Program-made: the position numbers and the translations under genes
NCBI RefSeq assembly: GCF_025833875.1
Contig: NZ_JAOYOD010000001.1
Coordinates: 3,224,001 to 3,288,000 of the forward strand
Length of the DNA stretch: 64,000 bases
Direction of reading: 5' to 3'
From: Reichenbachiella ulvae
Lineage (GTDB): Bacteria > Bacteroidota > Bacteroidia > Cytophagales > Cyclobacteriaceae
Shown: in pieces, positions 8,640 through 16,258 of the stretch
Layout of the letters: every line of letters begins with the position of its first letter
Position numbering within the stretch: the stretch's first letter is position 1
The notes under the pieces: model-generated
What the model was told of the DNA's origin: nothing
What the model saw: only the letters and a program-made list of their open reading frames with translations
Databases searched by the model: none

Positions 8640-9410
8640 TTAGTTATTCTTCCTACACAAATAAATCACTTCATCTTTAGGCAGAGCATAACGGTTCTGC
8701 TGTTCTGGACTAAGGGTCTGTACAAAATCATCTTCTACCACCTCAAAGCCTGCAGTTCTCAAGCGCTCTGGGTAATCCTTGCCATATAATCGAACATGAT
8801 CATCCTGCCCAAAGATTTTTTCTCTTTCCTTAGGATTGGTAATGCTGTCGTCCTCATAGGTAGTCTCCGCTACAGGAGGAAAAAACGGAATCTGAATGAT
8901 CGCCCAACCTCCAGGTCTAAGCACCCGATGAATCTCCTTCATGGATTGAATATCATCAGCTACATGTTCCATCACGTGGTTACAAAAAGTCACATCAAAC
9001 GAAGCATCCTCAAAAGGCATATGATGGATATCCATCTTCACCTTGGCTAATGGAGACTCCAAATCAGCTGTGATATATCTATCTCCATGTATGGCTTCAA
9101 ATCGCTTGATAAAACAAATCTCTGGAGCGATGTGCAGGATATCTTTGTCTGACTGAAAGAAATCTGTCTTTTCTTTTAGATACAACCACATGAGTCGGTG
9201 TCTCTCGAGCGCAAGACAATTCGGACACAAGGCATTGGCTCTTGCAACACGTCCATAGGGCACAAACTTAGAAAAGTGATGTTCACAAACCGGACACTCT
9301 ACTTTATTGCCACGATAAAACACCGCAACGATCTTCAAAGCAAAATGACTGAATAACTGTAAGTACTTGCGAGGGACTTTCTTAAGAAAAAAACTGATGA
9401 GCTGCTTCAC
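8640..9410 (-). CDS. class I SAM-dependent methyltransferase with N-terminal four-Cys motif
   Basis: The 256-residue protein has a Zn-ribbon-like part at about 38-75 with CPVC and CPNC pairs, then a Rossmann methyltransferase: a motif I region ILHIAPE lacking the usual Gly-rich loop, VTFCNHVMEHV as motif IV/post-II, and a RVLRPGGWAIIQIP segment as motif V/VI. This combination is seen in methyltransferase type 11 proteins of envelope glycan loci. The substrate is unknown. It lies between the toxin-antitoxin pair and an unrelated membrane-anchored gene, so context gives no hint. The last residues RKNN end at a TAA. Confidence 0.82.
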   Translation of the reverse strand: MKQLISFFLKKVPRKYLQLFSHFALKIVAVFYRGNKVECPVCEHHFSKFVPYGRVARANALCPNCLALERHRLMWLYLKEKTDFFQSDKDILHIAPEICFIKRFEAIHGDRYITADLESPLAKVKMDIHHMPFEDASFDVTFCNHVMEHVADDIQSMKEIHRVLRPGGWAIIQIPFFPPVAETTYEDDSITNPKEREKIFGQDDHVRLYGKDYPERLRTAGFEVVEDDFVQTLSPEQQNRYALPKDEVIYLCRKNN

Positions 9411-9466
9411 TATTGTCTAATTAAGCTGCAAATATAGAAATAGCCCATCATCAGGAAAGCTCCTGA

Positions 9467-10081
9467 CTAGTTTTCTATCAATTCTTCTACCTCTCTATTG
9501 AGGCTGTCATAGCTAAATCTATACTCATAACCTGATCTCTGAAGATTGGTCAAGATAGCTTTGATGTCCTTAATCACTTCTTCTTCTCTGGCTTTATCTC
9601 TTTCATTGTGAGCAAATTTAAGAGAGGACACCATTTCTTTGAAGGTGGCGTTCATAAAGCGAATGGCTTTATAGACCTCTCCTCTATCCAGATTTTTTTC
9701 TGAGATGGTTAGGTTAGCATATGCTATTGAATTGAGCGCATTAAAAAAAGCATGGTCCAGATCATCAATAATAATTGTATCATTCCTGATTTCAGCCTCT
9801 ACCAAAGCCAGATCAGCAATTGCCTGCTCGATATATTGAGTTGCTGAGGAATCAGCACTGGCTTCAATTCTTCGAATATCCAATATCGCTTCATCCAACT
9901 CTCGAATACTTCTTTCAAACTGCTTCTTTTTAATAGCTTGTCTGGCATTAGTCAAATGCTTGACAGGCTCCATCGCTTGTTCGATAGTCAATTCAGACTT
10001 GTGCGTTACATCATACAGATAAAGCGCCCCAAAGGATAAGGCGATGAAAATTATTCCTGAAAAAAAAGCGTTCATTTTCAT
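9467..10081 (-). CDS. membrane-anchored helical protein of unknown function
   Basis: The 204-residue protein has an uncleaved N-terminal anchor or signal peptide at about 4-22 and a remainder that is almost entirely predicted helix, rich in Glu, Lys and Ala, with several heptad-like stretches (30-95 and 110-200). No catalytic motif or family was recognised. It is the first gene downstream of the intergenic region shared with the pyrophosphatase gene and is transcribed away from it. The fold could be a four-helix-bundle periplasmic domain; function is not inferred. Confidence 0.7.
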   Translation of the reverse strand: MKMNAFFSGIIFIALSFGALYLYDVTHKSELTIEQAMEPVKHLTNARQAIKKKQFERSIRELDEAILDIRRIEASADSSATQYIEQAIADLALVEAEIRNDTIIIDDLDHAFFNALNSIAYANLTISEKNLDRGEVYKAIRFMNATFKEMVSSLKFAHNERDKAREEEVIKDIKAILTNLQRSGYEYRFSYDSLNREVEELIEN

Positions 10082-10253
10082 TTGTAAAGTGGATAGATGT
10101 GAAACAAGCTTACAATCTATTTTTAGAACTTAAAATTACACAAAAAATTAAGCTCCAAAGCTTCAAAACCATATTTCTACTCGATGGACATGATCAGTTT
10201 CCGTGACTACTTTTGGCAGTAAAGATCATGTTTTTATTTATAGACTGATCGTA

Positions 10254-10261
10254 TATATTTG
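10254..10261 (+). promoter_or_regulatory. possible -7 box (TATATTTG) of the membrane pyrophosphatase gene
   Basis: TATATTTG matches TAnnTTTG exactly and lies 72 bases upstream of the ATG. A T-rich stretch at about 10231-10236 is at the -33 distance but is not TTTG. A leader of about 65 bases is predicted. Confidence 0.4.
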
Positions 10262-10333
10262 TGACCCTCTGAAAAAGAGCAGGTTGTTGTTTTTCATGAG
10301 TTCAATCAATTTTTAACAATTCTAGGAGATAAG

Positions 10334-12706
10334 ATGAGTAACTTGATTTACGTGCCAATTGGATTGGCTTTGCTGGGTCTTGTTTTTATGATGGTCAAAA
10401 TGGCCTGGGTAAAAAAACAAGGTGCCGGAAATGAAAAAATGCAGGAGATATCCCGAAACATCAAAGCTGGTGCTTTGGCATTTCTCAATGCAGAATATAG
10501 GCTATTAGCCATTTTTGTAGTGATCGCTTCGATCGCATTATTTGGGATTTCCACCATGGTAGAGACTACCAGCTGGATGATTGTTCCAGCCTTTGTAGTT
10601 GGTGCCATCTTTTCTGCTGTAGCAGGAAATATCGGTATGAGAATTGCCACTGAGGCCAACGCCCGAACTACAGAAGCAGCCCGTACCAGCCTACCCAAGG
10701 CTTTACAAGTGTCCTTCAGCGGTGGAACCGTAATGGGACTGGGCGTAGCTGGATTAGCCGTATTAGGTCTGAGTTTGTTTTTCCTCATTTTCATTCAAAT
10801 GTTTATGGGGCAGGCCGGTTCATTTTACTCTAACATGACCATGGTACTGGAAGCGCTCGCAGGCTTCTCTTTAGGTGCTGAATCAATTGCTCTTTTCGCT
10901 CGTGTAGGTGGAGGTATATACACCAAAGCTGCAGATGTAGGAGCTGACCTGGTTGGAAAAGTAGAAGCAGGTATCCCAGAAGATGACCCAAGAAACCCAG
11001 CGACTATTGCAGATAATGTGGGAGACAACGTGGGGGACGTAGCAGGTATGGGAGCTGACCTTTTCGGATCGTATGTAGCGACCGTTTTGGCCTCCATGGT
11101 CCTGGGTAACTATATCATCAAAGACATGGCGGATGCCGGAGTAGTGAACGATGCTTTTGGAGGTATGGGTCCTATTCTATTGCCAATCATGATTGCAGGT
11201 GTGGGAATCGTATCATCTATCATTGGTACCTTCCTGATCAAAATCAAAGACAATGACGCCAAGGAGGCTCAAGTACAAAGAGCGCTGAACTTTGGAAATA
11301 TCACCTCGATCCTTTTAACTGCTGTAGCAGGGTGGTTCTTGATTGATTGGATGCTACCTGAAACCATCGTAGGAATGGAATTTTTCGGTGAAGGAACCAA
11401 AGACATTCCTAGTAGACATGTATTCTATGCAACTTTGGTTGGACTCGGTGTAGGCTATTTGATTTCCTACTTCACAGAATATTATACAGCGTTGGGCAAA
11501 AAACCTGTCATGGACATCGTAACCAACTCTTCTACGGGGGCTGCTACTAACATCATTGCCGGTTTAGCTACTGGTATGATTTCTACCTTTTCGTCAGTGA
11601 TTCTTTTCGCTGTGGCTATTTGGGGTTCTTACGAATTGGCAGGATTCTATGGAGTAGCAATTGCTGCTTCGTCTATGATGGCCACTACTGCTATGCAGTT
11701 GGCGATTGATGCATTTGGGCCGATTGCAGACAATGCAGGCGGTGTAGCAGAAATGAGTGAATTACCAGACGAAGTAAGAGAAAGAACCGACATCCTGGAC
11801 TCAGTAGGAAACACAACAGCTGCAGTGGGTAAAGGTTTTGCGATTGCTTCTGCCGCGTTGACTGCATTGGCTCTCTTTGCTGCTTATGTGACTTTCACTG
11901 GTATTGATGGCATCAACATCTTCAAAGCTGATGTATTAGCCGCTCTTTTTATCGGAGGAATGATACCAGTAGTTTTCTCTGCTCTTGCGATGAAATCGGT
12001 TGGTAAGGCCGCCATGGACATGGTAATGGAAGTAAGACGACAGTTCAAAGAAATACCAGGCATCATGGAAGGCACCGGTACTCCAGACTACGGTCGTTGC
12101 GTTGAGATTTCAACCAAAGCCGCTCTGAGAGAAATGATGCTTCCAGGTGCGATGACCATCGTGACTCCAATCATCATTGGTTTCGTAATGGGACCTGAAG
12201 CGCTAGGTTCTTATATGGCAGGTGTAGCTGTATCAGGGGTGCTTTGGGCGATATTCCAAAACAATGCAGGTGGTGCATGGGACAATGCCAAAAAATCTTT
12301 TGAAGCGGGTGTAATGATCAATGGTGAGATGACCTATAAAGGCTCTGAGGCCCACAAAGCGGCAGTTACCGGAGACACAGTAGGTGATCCGTTCAAAGAC
12401 ACCTCTGGGCCATCTATGAACATCCTGATCAAGCTGACTTGTCTGGTAGGTCTGGTGATCGCTCCTATCTTGGGTGAGATTTCAGGTACTGGGGCTCATG
12501 CCGATCATGGACAAGAAATCATGATGATGTGCAATCACCCCGGTGAAGCCTGCACTGAAAAATGTCATGCGATGAAGCAAGAAGGCGAAAAGAAAACATG
12601 TAGTCCAGATTGCAAAAAAGCCTGCTGCAAGAAAAAAGAAACAGCGAGTATCAATTCAGAAACTCTTAATGAAACGAGTCTTTCGTTGAACGAATTGAAA
12701 CAATAA
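10334..12706 (+). CDS. hppA: K+-dependent ion-translocating membrane pyrophosphatase
   Basis: The 790-residue multi-helix protein hydrolyses pyrophosphate and pumps H+ and/or Na+ across the inner membrane. The active-site motifs are intact: [18 protein letters not shown] in the first half and [14 protein letters not shown] near the end. Residues 492-497 are GNTTAA; Ala at 496, where K+-independent enzymes have Lys, marks the K+-dependent class. The choice between Na+ and H+ is not settled by eye. The last 69 residues (722-790) are an unusual hydrophilic tail with His residues and seven Cys (733, 740, 744, 756, 760, 764, 765) that the core family lacks; by the usual 16-helix topology it would face the periplasm. 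A strong terminator follows the stop codon. Confidence 0.95.
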   Translation: MSNLIYVPIGLALLGLVFMMVKMAWVKKQGAGNEKMQEISRNIKAGALAFLNAEYRLLAIFVVIASIALFGISTMVETTSWMIVPAFVVGAIFSAVAGNIGMRIATEANARTTEAARTSLPKALQVSFSGGTVMGLGVAGLAVLGLSLFFLIFIQMFMGQAGSFYSNMTMVLEALAGFSLGAESIALFARVGGGIYTKAADVGADLVGKVEAGIPEDDPRNPATIADNVGDNVGDVAGMGADLFGSYVATVLASMVLGNYIIKDMADAGVVNDAFGGMGPILLPIMIAGVGIVSSIIGTFLIKIKDNDAKEAQVQRALNFGNITSILLTAVAGWFLIDWMLPETIVGMEFFGEGTKDIPSRHVFYATLVGLGVGYLISYFTEYYTALGKKPVMDIVTNSSTGAATNIIAGLATGMISTFSSVILFAVAIWGSYELAGFYGVAIAASSMMATTAMQLAIDAFGPIADNAGGVAEMSELPDEVRERTDILDSVGNTTAAVGKGFAIASAALTALALFAAYVTFTGIDGINIFKADVLAALFIGGMIPVVFSALAMKSVGKAAMDMVMEVRRQFKEIPGIMEGTGTPDYGRCVEISTKAALREMMLPGAMTIVTPIIIGFVMGPEALGSYMAGVAVSGVLWAIFQNNAGGAWDNAKKSFEAGVMINGEMTYKGSEAHKAAVTGDTVGDPFKDTSGPSMNILIKLTCLVGLVIAPILGEISGTGAHADHGQEIMMMCNHPGEACTEKCHAMKQEGEKKTCSPDCKKACCKKKETASINSETLNETSLSLNELKQ

Positions 12707-12710
12707 GACA

Positions 12711-12747
12711 AAAAAGGGTGGTAGCAGATGTTACCACCCTTTTTTTA
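12711..12747 (+). terminator. intrinsic terminator after hppA
   Basis: GGGTGGTA (12716-12723) pairs perfectly with TACCACCC (12732-12739) around an 8-base loop, followed by seven T. An A-run on the left could let it work on both strands. Confidence 0.9.
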
Positions 12748-12804
12748 TTGATATTATTCAATCCCTGCTGTAAAACGAACCACATAATTAGTTATCTTAC
12801 AAGC

Positions 12805-12981
12805 ATGAGCAGAGTAAAAACCATCGCCTTAAACCTAAAAGGAACAAACTGCCCAAGATGTGGCGTTTTACAACCCACCATCCGTCTTCCAAAAAACCTC
12901 TACCAATTATTTTGGGGTGGCTATACCTGTGGCAATTGCCAAACAGAAATGGACAAATTCGGACGACCTATCAAATTCTAA
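12805..12981 (+). CDS. 58-residue zinc-ribbon protein
   Basis: The protein has two CxxC pairs: CPRC at residues 16-19 and CGNC near residue 43, separated by a basic, aromatic-rich stretch, and ends in KFGRPIKF. This is a treble-clef/zinc-ribbon layout often found in tiny Bacteroidota proteins annotated as hypothetical. The ATG at 12805 (MSRVKTIALN) lies after the hppA terminator; starting further upstream would place coding sequence inside the terminator stem. The TAA overlaps the TAG of the opposing gene by two bases (stop codons at 12979-12981 and 12978-12980). Nucleic-acid or protein binding is possible; not shown. Confidence 0.7.
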   Translation: MSRVKTIALNLKGTNCPRCGVLQPTIRLPKNLYQLFWGGYTCGNCQTEMDKFGRPIKF

Positions 12982-13691
12982 AGATAGAGGTAATAGGGCT
13001 TTAACAGCTCGTTAAATTCTTGCGTAAACTCTCTTCCGTTTCGGATGTAAAATTCCTGATGATTTGGCTGAAAAGACATTCGGGTCACTTTCAGAATAGT
13101 TCTAAAAATAGGTCCCTTAGGCTGATTGTATATCGTCAAAACCTCTTCTACAAACAAGCTATTTTCTCTCACCCAACTAGAAAATTCATCTGCCTCTGGC
13201 TTTGGGTATAGAATGAAGGCTTCCCCCTTTTCGCTCAACAGATCTACCAAGGCAGCAGCAAACTTCTCTTTGGTAAATAACCCTGTATCATGTTTGGATC
13301 GGTTCTTCCCTTCATCCACAGATTTTTGACTTGCTGTAAAAAAGGGCGGGTTAGAAATGATCAAATCATACTTATTCTTATGACTTTGAGCCAAGGTAAA
13401 AACATCCTGATCGATAACATTCAGTCGAGAAGACCATGGAGATGACGCAAAATTGCTACTTGCCTGACGGGCGGAATCAGCATCTATCTCTACCGCATCA
13501 ATGTTCACATCCAATCGCTGAGCCAGCATCAAAGAAAGTAAACCTGTACCTGTACCAATATCCAGCACTCTATCCGGATGTACAGTCGGTTCCATCCAAG
13601 CACCAAAGATGCAAGCTTCCGTGCTGACCTTCATGGCACAGTGCTCCTGCTCTACCCTAAATTGTTTGAAGTCAAAGTAGTGATTTGGCAT
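12978..13691 (-). CDS. trmN6: tRNA1(Val) (adenine(37)-N6)-methyltransferase
   Basis: A 237-residue N6-adenine methyltransferase with the SAM loop DIGTGTG at 44-50, the acidic VEID at 67-70 and the catalytic NPPF at 114-117 (IISNPPFF). The N-terminal FDFKQFRVEQ segment and overall length fit the YfiC/TrmN6 group, which methylates A37 of tRNA-Val in E. coli. Related enzymes in the same family can have other RNA targets, so the exact tRNA is inferred. The gene ends tail to tail with the zinc-ribbon gene and lies two bases downstream of rnhA, so it is probably co-transcribed with rnhA. Confidence 0.88.
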   Translation of the reverse strand: MPNHYFDFKQFRVEQEHCAMKVSTEACIFGAWMEPTVHPDRVLDIGTGTGLLSLMLAQRLDVNIDAVEIDADSARQASSNFASSPWSSRLNVIDQDVFTLAQSHKNKYDLIISNPPFFTASQKSVDEGKNRSKHDTGLFTKEKFAAALVDLLSEKGEAFILYPKPEADEFSSWVRENSLFVEEVLTIYNQPKGPIFRTILKVTRMSFQPNHQEFYIRNGREFTQEFNELLKPYYLYL

Positions 13692-13693
13692 GT

Positions 13694-14152
13694 CTAGGAA
13701 TAGAGACCTGATTCAAAGCCCTGATCTGCTGGCAAATTGGGAGACAGTGCTGCCTCTACAGCCAACTCATCACAGCGTTCGTTTTCTGGGATTCCGGCAT
13801 GTCCCTTGACCCACTTGAATTTCACCTTCTGTCGCTTGTAGGCAGGAATGAATCTTTCCCAAAGATCTCGATTCTTTTTATCCTTGAAATTCTTTTTTAC
13901 CCAGCCCCATAGCCAACCTTTTTCCACTGCATCCACTACATATTTAGAATCTGAGTAAATCAGCACGTCGGCATTAATTACTTTCAGTGCTTCCAGCCCT
14001 TTGATAACCGCCAGAAGTTCCATACGGTTGTTTGTCGTTTTACGAAAGCCCTCCGATAGCTCCTTTCTGTGTCCTTTGGCCAAAAGCACAGTGCCATAAC
14101 CACCTGGCCCTGGATTGCCACGCGAAGCACCATCTGTATATATAGTAATCAT
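13694..14152 (-). CDS. rnhA: ribonuclease HI
   Basis: The 152-residue protein carries the full catalytic set: Asp7 in YTDGASRGNPGPGG, Glu45 in NNRMELLAVI, Asp68 in IYSDSKYVV, Asp128 in NERCDELA, with His118 in KGHAG on the flexible loop. It removes the RNA strand of RNA-DNA hybrids in the cytoplasm. Length and basic protrusion (WGWVKKNFKDKKNRD) match bacterial RNase HI. It precedes trmN6 on the same strand with a two-base gap. Confidence 0.96.
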   Translation of the reverse strand: MITIYTDGASRGNPGPGGYGTVLLAKGHRKELSEGFRKTTNNRMELLAVIKGLEALKVINADVLIYSDSKYVVDAVEKGWLWGWVKKNFKDKKNRDLWERFIPAYKRQKVKFKWVKGHAGIPENERCDELAVEAALSPNLPADQGFESGLYS

Positions 14153-14163
14153 GAAATGTGTTC

Positions 14164-14218
14164 AAAGTTGAAAGTTCAAAGTAAAATGTTTTTATGCATT
14201 CCTTCTACTTTCAACTTT
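14164..14218. repeat. 12-bp perfect inverted repeat in the rnhA-marC gap
   Basis: AAAGTTGAAAGT at 14164-14175 is the reverse complement of ACTTTCAACTTT at 14207-14218, with 31 bases between. Copies of the shorter word GTTGAAAGTTCAAAG around it look like the low-complexity filler common between Bacteroidota genes. No T-tract follows it on the minus strand, so a terminator role for marC is uncertain. Confidence 0.5.
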
Positions 14219-14235
14219 ATACTTTTCACTTTTTA

Positions 14236-14808
14236 CTACCAGATGGCCAAAGCGTTTTTGAAAAGCTTTATGGATATGGTGAGCAAAATGATACCAAACA
14301 CCTTTCTGAGAATATTGAAGCCAGCTTTTCCGATCTTTCTCTCGAGCCAACTGGATGATTTCAATACTGCAAACACGAAAAGAAGGTTGAGAATGATTCC
14401 AACGAGAATATTCCAAAGTTCGAACTCTGCACGCAATGAAATCAAAGCTGTCATGGTACCCGGCCCTGCGATTAAGGGAAAGGCCAAAGGAACTATACTG
14501 CTGGTGTTAGTTTCGTCTGTATCGGGCTTAAAAAATTGAATCCCTAAAGTCATTTCCATCCCAATAAAAAACATAATCAGAGCCCCCGTAATCGCAAAAG
14601 AACCTACATCTATGCCAAATAATCCCAGGATTTTATCTCCCAAGAACAAAAAGACAATCATAATGACACCAGCCACGATGGTCGCTTTACCACTCTGGAT
14701 ATGCCCAGATTTTTTCCTCAGATCCAGCACAATCGGCACACTGCCCAAAATATCGATAATGGAAAACAGAATCAGGGAAACGGATATAATTTCTTTAAAA
14801 CTTAGCAT
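14236..14808 (-). CDS. MarC family integral membrane protein
   Basis: A 190-residue protein with six predicted membrane helices and the family signatures FSIIDILGSVP near residues 16-26 and FPLIAGPGTMTALI near 108-121, which form the two pseudo-repeat hairpins of the MarC fold. MarC proteins were once thought to be antibiotic efflux proteins, but that is not supported; the substrate is unknown. Length is close to the family norm. It is upstream of rnhA on the same strand with a gap of 83 bases holding an inverted repeat. Confidence 0.9.
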   Translation of the reverse strand: MLSFKEIISVSLILFSIIDILGSVPIVLDLRKKSGHIQSGKATIVAGVIMIVFLFLGDKILGLFGIDVGSFAITGALIMFFIGMEMTLGIQFFKPDTDETNTSSIVPLAFPLIAGPGTMTALISLRAEFELWNILVGIILNLLFVFAVLKSSSWLERKIGKAGFNILRKVFGIILLTISIKLFKNALAIW

Positions 14809-14840
14809 GGGTCAATGTGTTATGTCGTGAAGGTAAATTA

Positions 14841-15263
14841 TCATTCTTGTTTGATGAGGTGCTCAATGGCCATCTGGTACCCTGGTAGCCCTAAGCCAAT
14901 AAAATGGGCTACACAAACCGGGGTTAGATAACTATGATGACGGAAGGACTCCCTCTCCATAATGTTGGAAATATGCACCTCCACGACCGGAGTAGTGACG
15001 CCCGCAATCGCGTCTGCCAGAGCCACTGAGGTATGGGTATAACCTCCGGCATTGAAGACAATACCATCATATTCAAATCCAACTTCATGTATCTTATCGA
15101 TCAAAGCTCCTTCATGATTACTTTGAAAATATTCTAGCTCATGCTCTGAAAAATTCTCCTGGAGCTGCTCAAAATATTCATCAAAACTCTGCTTCCCATA
15201 TATCTCAGGCTGCCGTTTGCCAAGCAGATTAAGATTCGGACCATTCAATACCAGTATCTTCAT
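14841..15263 (-). CDS. aroQ: type II 3-dehydroquinate dehydratase
   Basis: A 140-residue enzyme of the shikimate pathway that dehydrates 3-dehydroquinate to 3-dehydroshikimate, normally as a dodecamer. The N-terminal MKILVLNGPNLNLLG, the catalytic Tyr in RQPEIYG, NAGGYTHTSVALADAI and the EVHISN block with its substrate-binding residues are all present. The ATG at 15263 is preferred to one two codons upstream because the family begins exactly with MKxLVLNGPN. It is divergent from xerD, an arrangement often conserved in this phylum. Confidence 0.96.
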   Translation of the reverse strand: MKILVLNGPNLNLLGKRQPEIYGKQSFDEYFEQLQENFSEHELEYFQSNHEGALIDKIHEVGFEYDGIVFNAGGYTHTSVALADAIAGVTTPVVEVHISNIMERESFRHHSYLTPVCVAHFIGLGLPGYQMAIEHLIKQE

Positions 15264-15285
15264 TCCCATTTCTTTTTAGATTCAC

Positions 15286-15293
15286 CAAAATTA
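15286..15293 (-). promoter_or_regulatory. possible -7 box (TAATTTTG) of aroQ
   Basis: The minus strand reads TAATTTTG, matching TAnnTTTG, 22 bases upstream of the aroQ ATG. No clear TTTG is at -33. Confidence 0.35.
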
Positions 15294-15347
15294 GTTGAGC
15301 GAATAGAATATAGCGTATTAATTTGTGGAGATTAATTGTAATTTCAA

Positions 15348-16247
15348 ATGTCCTGGAACTTTTACATTCAGCAGTTCAAATCTTATCTGCAGTTAGAGCG
15401 GTCCCTCTCTCCGAATTCTGTGGAAGCCTACGTGCAGGATGTAAGACGATTGTCTCAGTTTTTGGATCTTAAAAAGAGGGATATCCAACCGACTGAAGTA
15501 GCCGACCATGACATTCGGGATTTATTAGAATTTATACATGAAATGGAGATGTCGGCCTACTCCCAGGCTAGGATCGTTTCGGGCATCAAAGCCTTTTTCA
15601 AATATTTGCTATTTGAAGGGGATATCGATAAAGACCCATCTGAATTGATCGAGGCGCCCAAATTGGGCAGAAAGTTGCCGGACACCCTCAGCTTTCATGA
15701 GATTGAACAGTTGCTGGGAGCGATCGACATGTCCAAGCCCGAAGGTCAACGCAATCGCGCCATGCTCGAAACCCTCTATAGTTCTGGTTTACGCGTTTCA
15801 GAACTAATTGGTCTGAAAATGAATTCCATCCTTGAGGATCATGGATTCCTGAGAATAGTAGGAAAAGGCAACAAGGAAAGATTGGTCCCAATTGGTAGAG
15901 AGGCGCTTAAGCACATATATCTGTATCGTGATACTATCAGGTGTCACATGGATATTAAACCGGGGCATGAAGGTTTTCTTTTCCTGAATCGAAGAGGCGC
16001 TCAATTGACCCGAGTCATGATCTTCACCATCATCAAAAACCTGGCACTATCTATCGGAATGACCAAAAAAATCAGCCCTCACACCTTTCGTCATTCCTTT
16101 GCCACCCATCTGATTGAAGGAGGGGCAGATCTACGTGCGGTACAGGAGATGCTCGGTCACGAATCCATCACTACCACTGAAATCTATACCCATTTGGATC
16201 GCGACTATCTCAAGCAAGTAATTTTAGATCATCACCCGAGAAGTTGA
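15348..16247 (+). CDS. xerD: site-specific tyrosine recombinase XerD
   Basis: The 299-residue protein has the SAM-like N-terminal core-binding domain (1-100) and the catalytic domain with the complete set Arg149 (SSGLRVSEL), Lys173/Lys176 (GKGNKERLV), His245 and Arg248 (HTFRHSFATH), His271 (LGHESI) and nucleophile Tyr280 (EIYTHLD). XerC/XerD resolve chromosome dimers at dif during division with FtsK, whose gene is in this window at 31324. There are no signs of a mobile element around it: no flanking repeats or cargo genes. The ATG at 15348 matches the family start. Confidence 0.93.
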   Translation: MSWNFYIQQFKSYLQLERSLSPNSVEAYVQDVRRLSQFLDLKKRDIQPTEVADHDIRDLLEFIHEMEMSAYSQARIVSGIKAFFKYLLFEGDIDKDPSELIEAPKLGRKLPDTLSFHEIEQLLGAIDMSKPEGQRNRAMLETLYSSGLRVSELIGLKMNSILEDHGFLRIVGKGNKERLVPIGREALKHIYLYRDTIRCHMDIKPGHEGFLFLNRRGAQLTRVMIFTIIKNLALSIGMTKKISPHTFRHSFATHLIEGGADLRAVQEMLGHESITTTEIYTHLDRDYLKQVILDHHPRS

Positions 16248-16258
16248 AAACCCGACGC

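Noticed and set aside
10348..11097. Minus-strand open frames within hppA
   Set aside because: They are shadows of a strongly conserved enzyme gene and show no family match or codon pattern of their own.
14164..14218. Terminator for marC
   Set aside because: The 12-bp stem has a 31-base loop and no T-run on the minus strand; it looks like filler repeat.
15348..16247. xerD as integrase of a mobile element
   Set aside because: No flanking repeats, tRNA, cargo or excisionase genes; sequence and neighbours (aroQ) fit the chromosomal recombinase.
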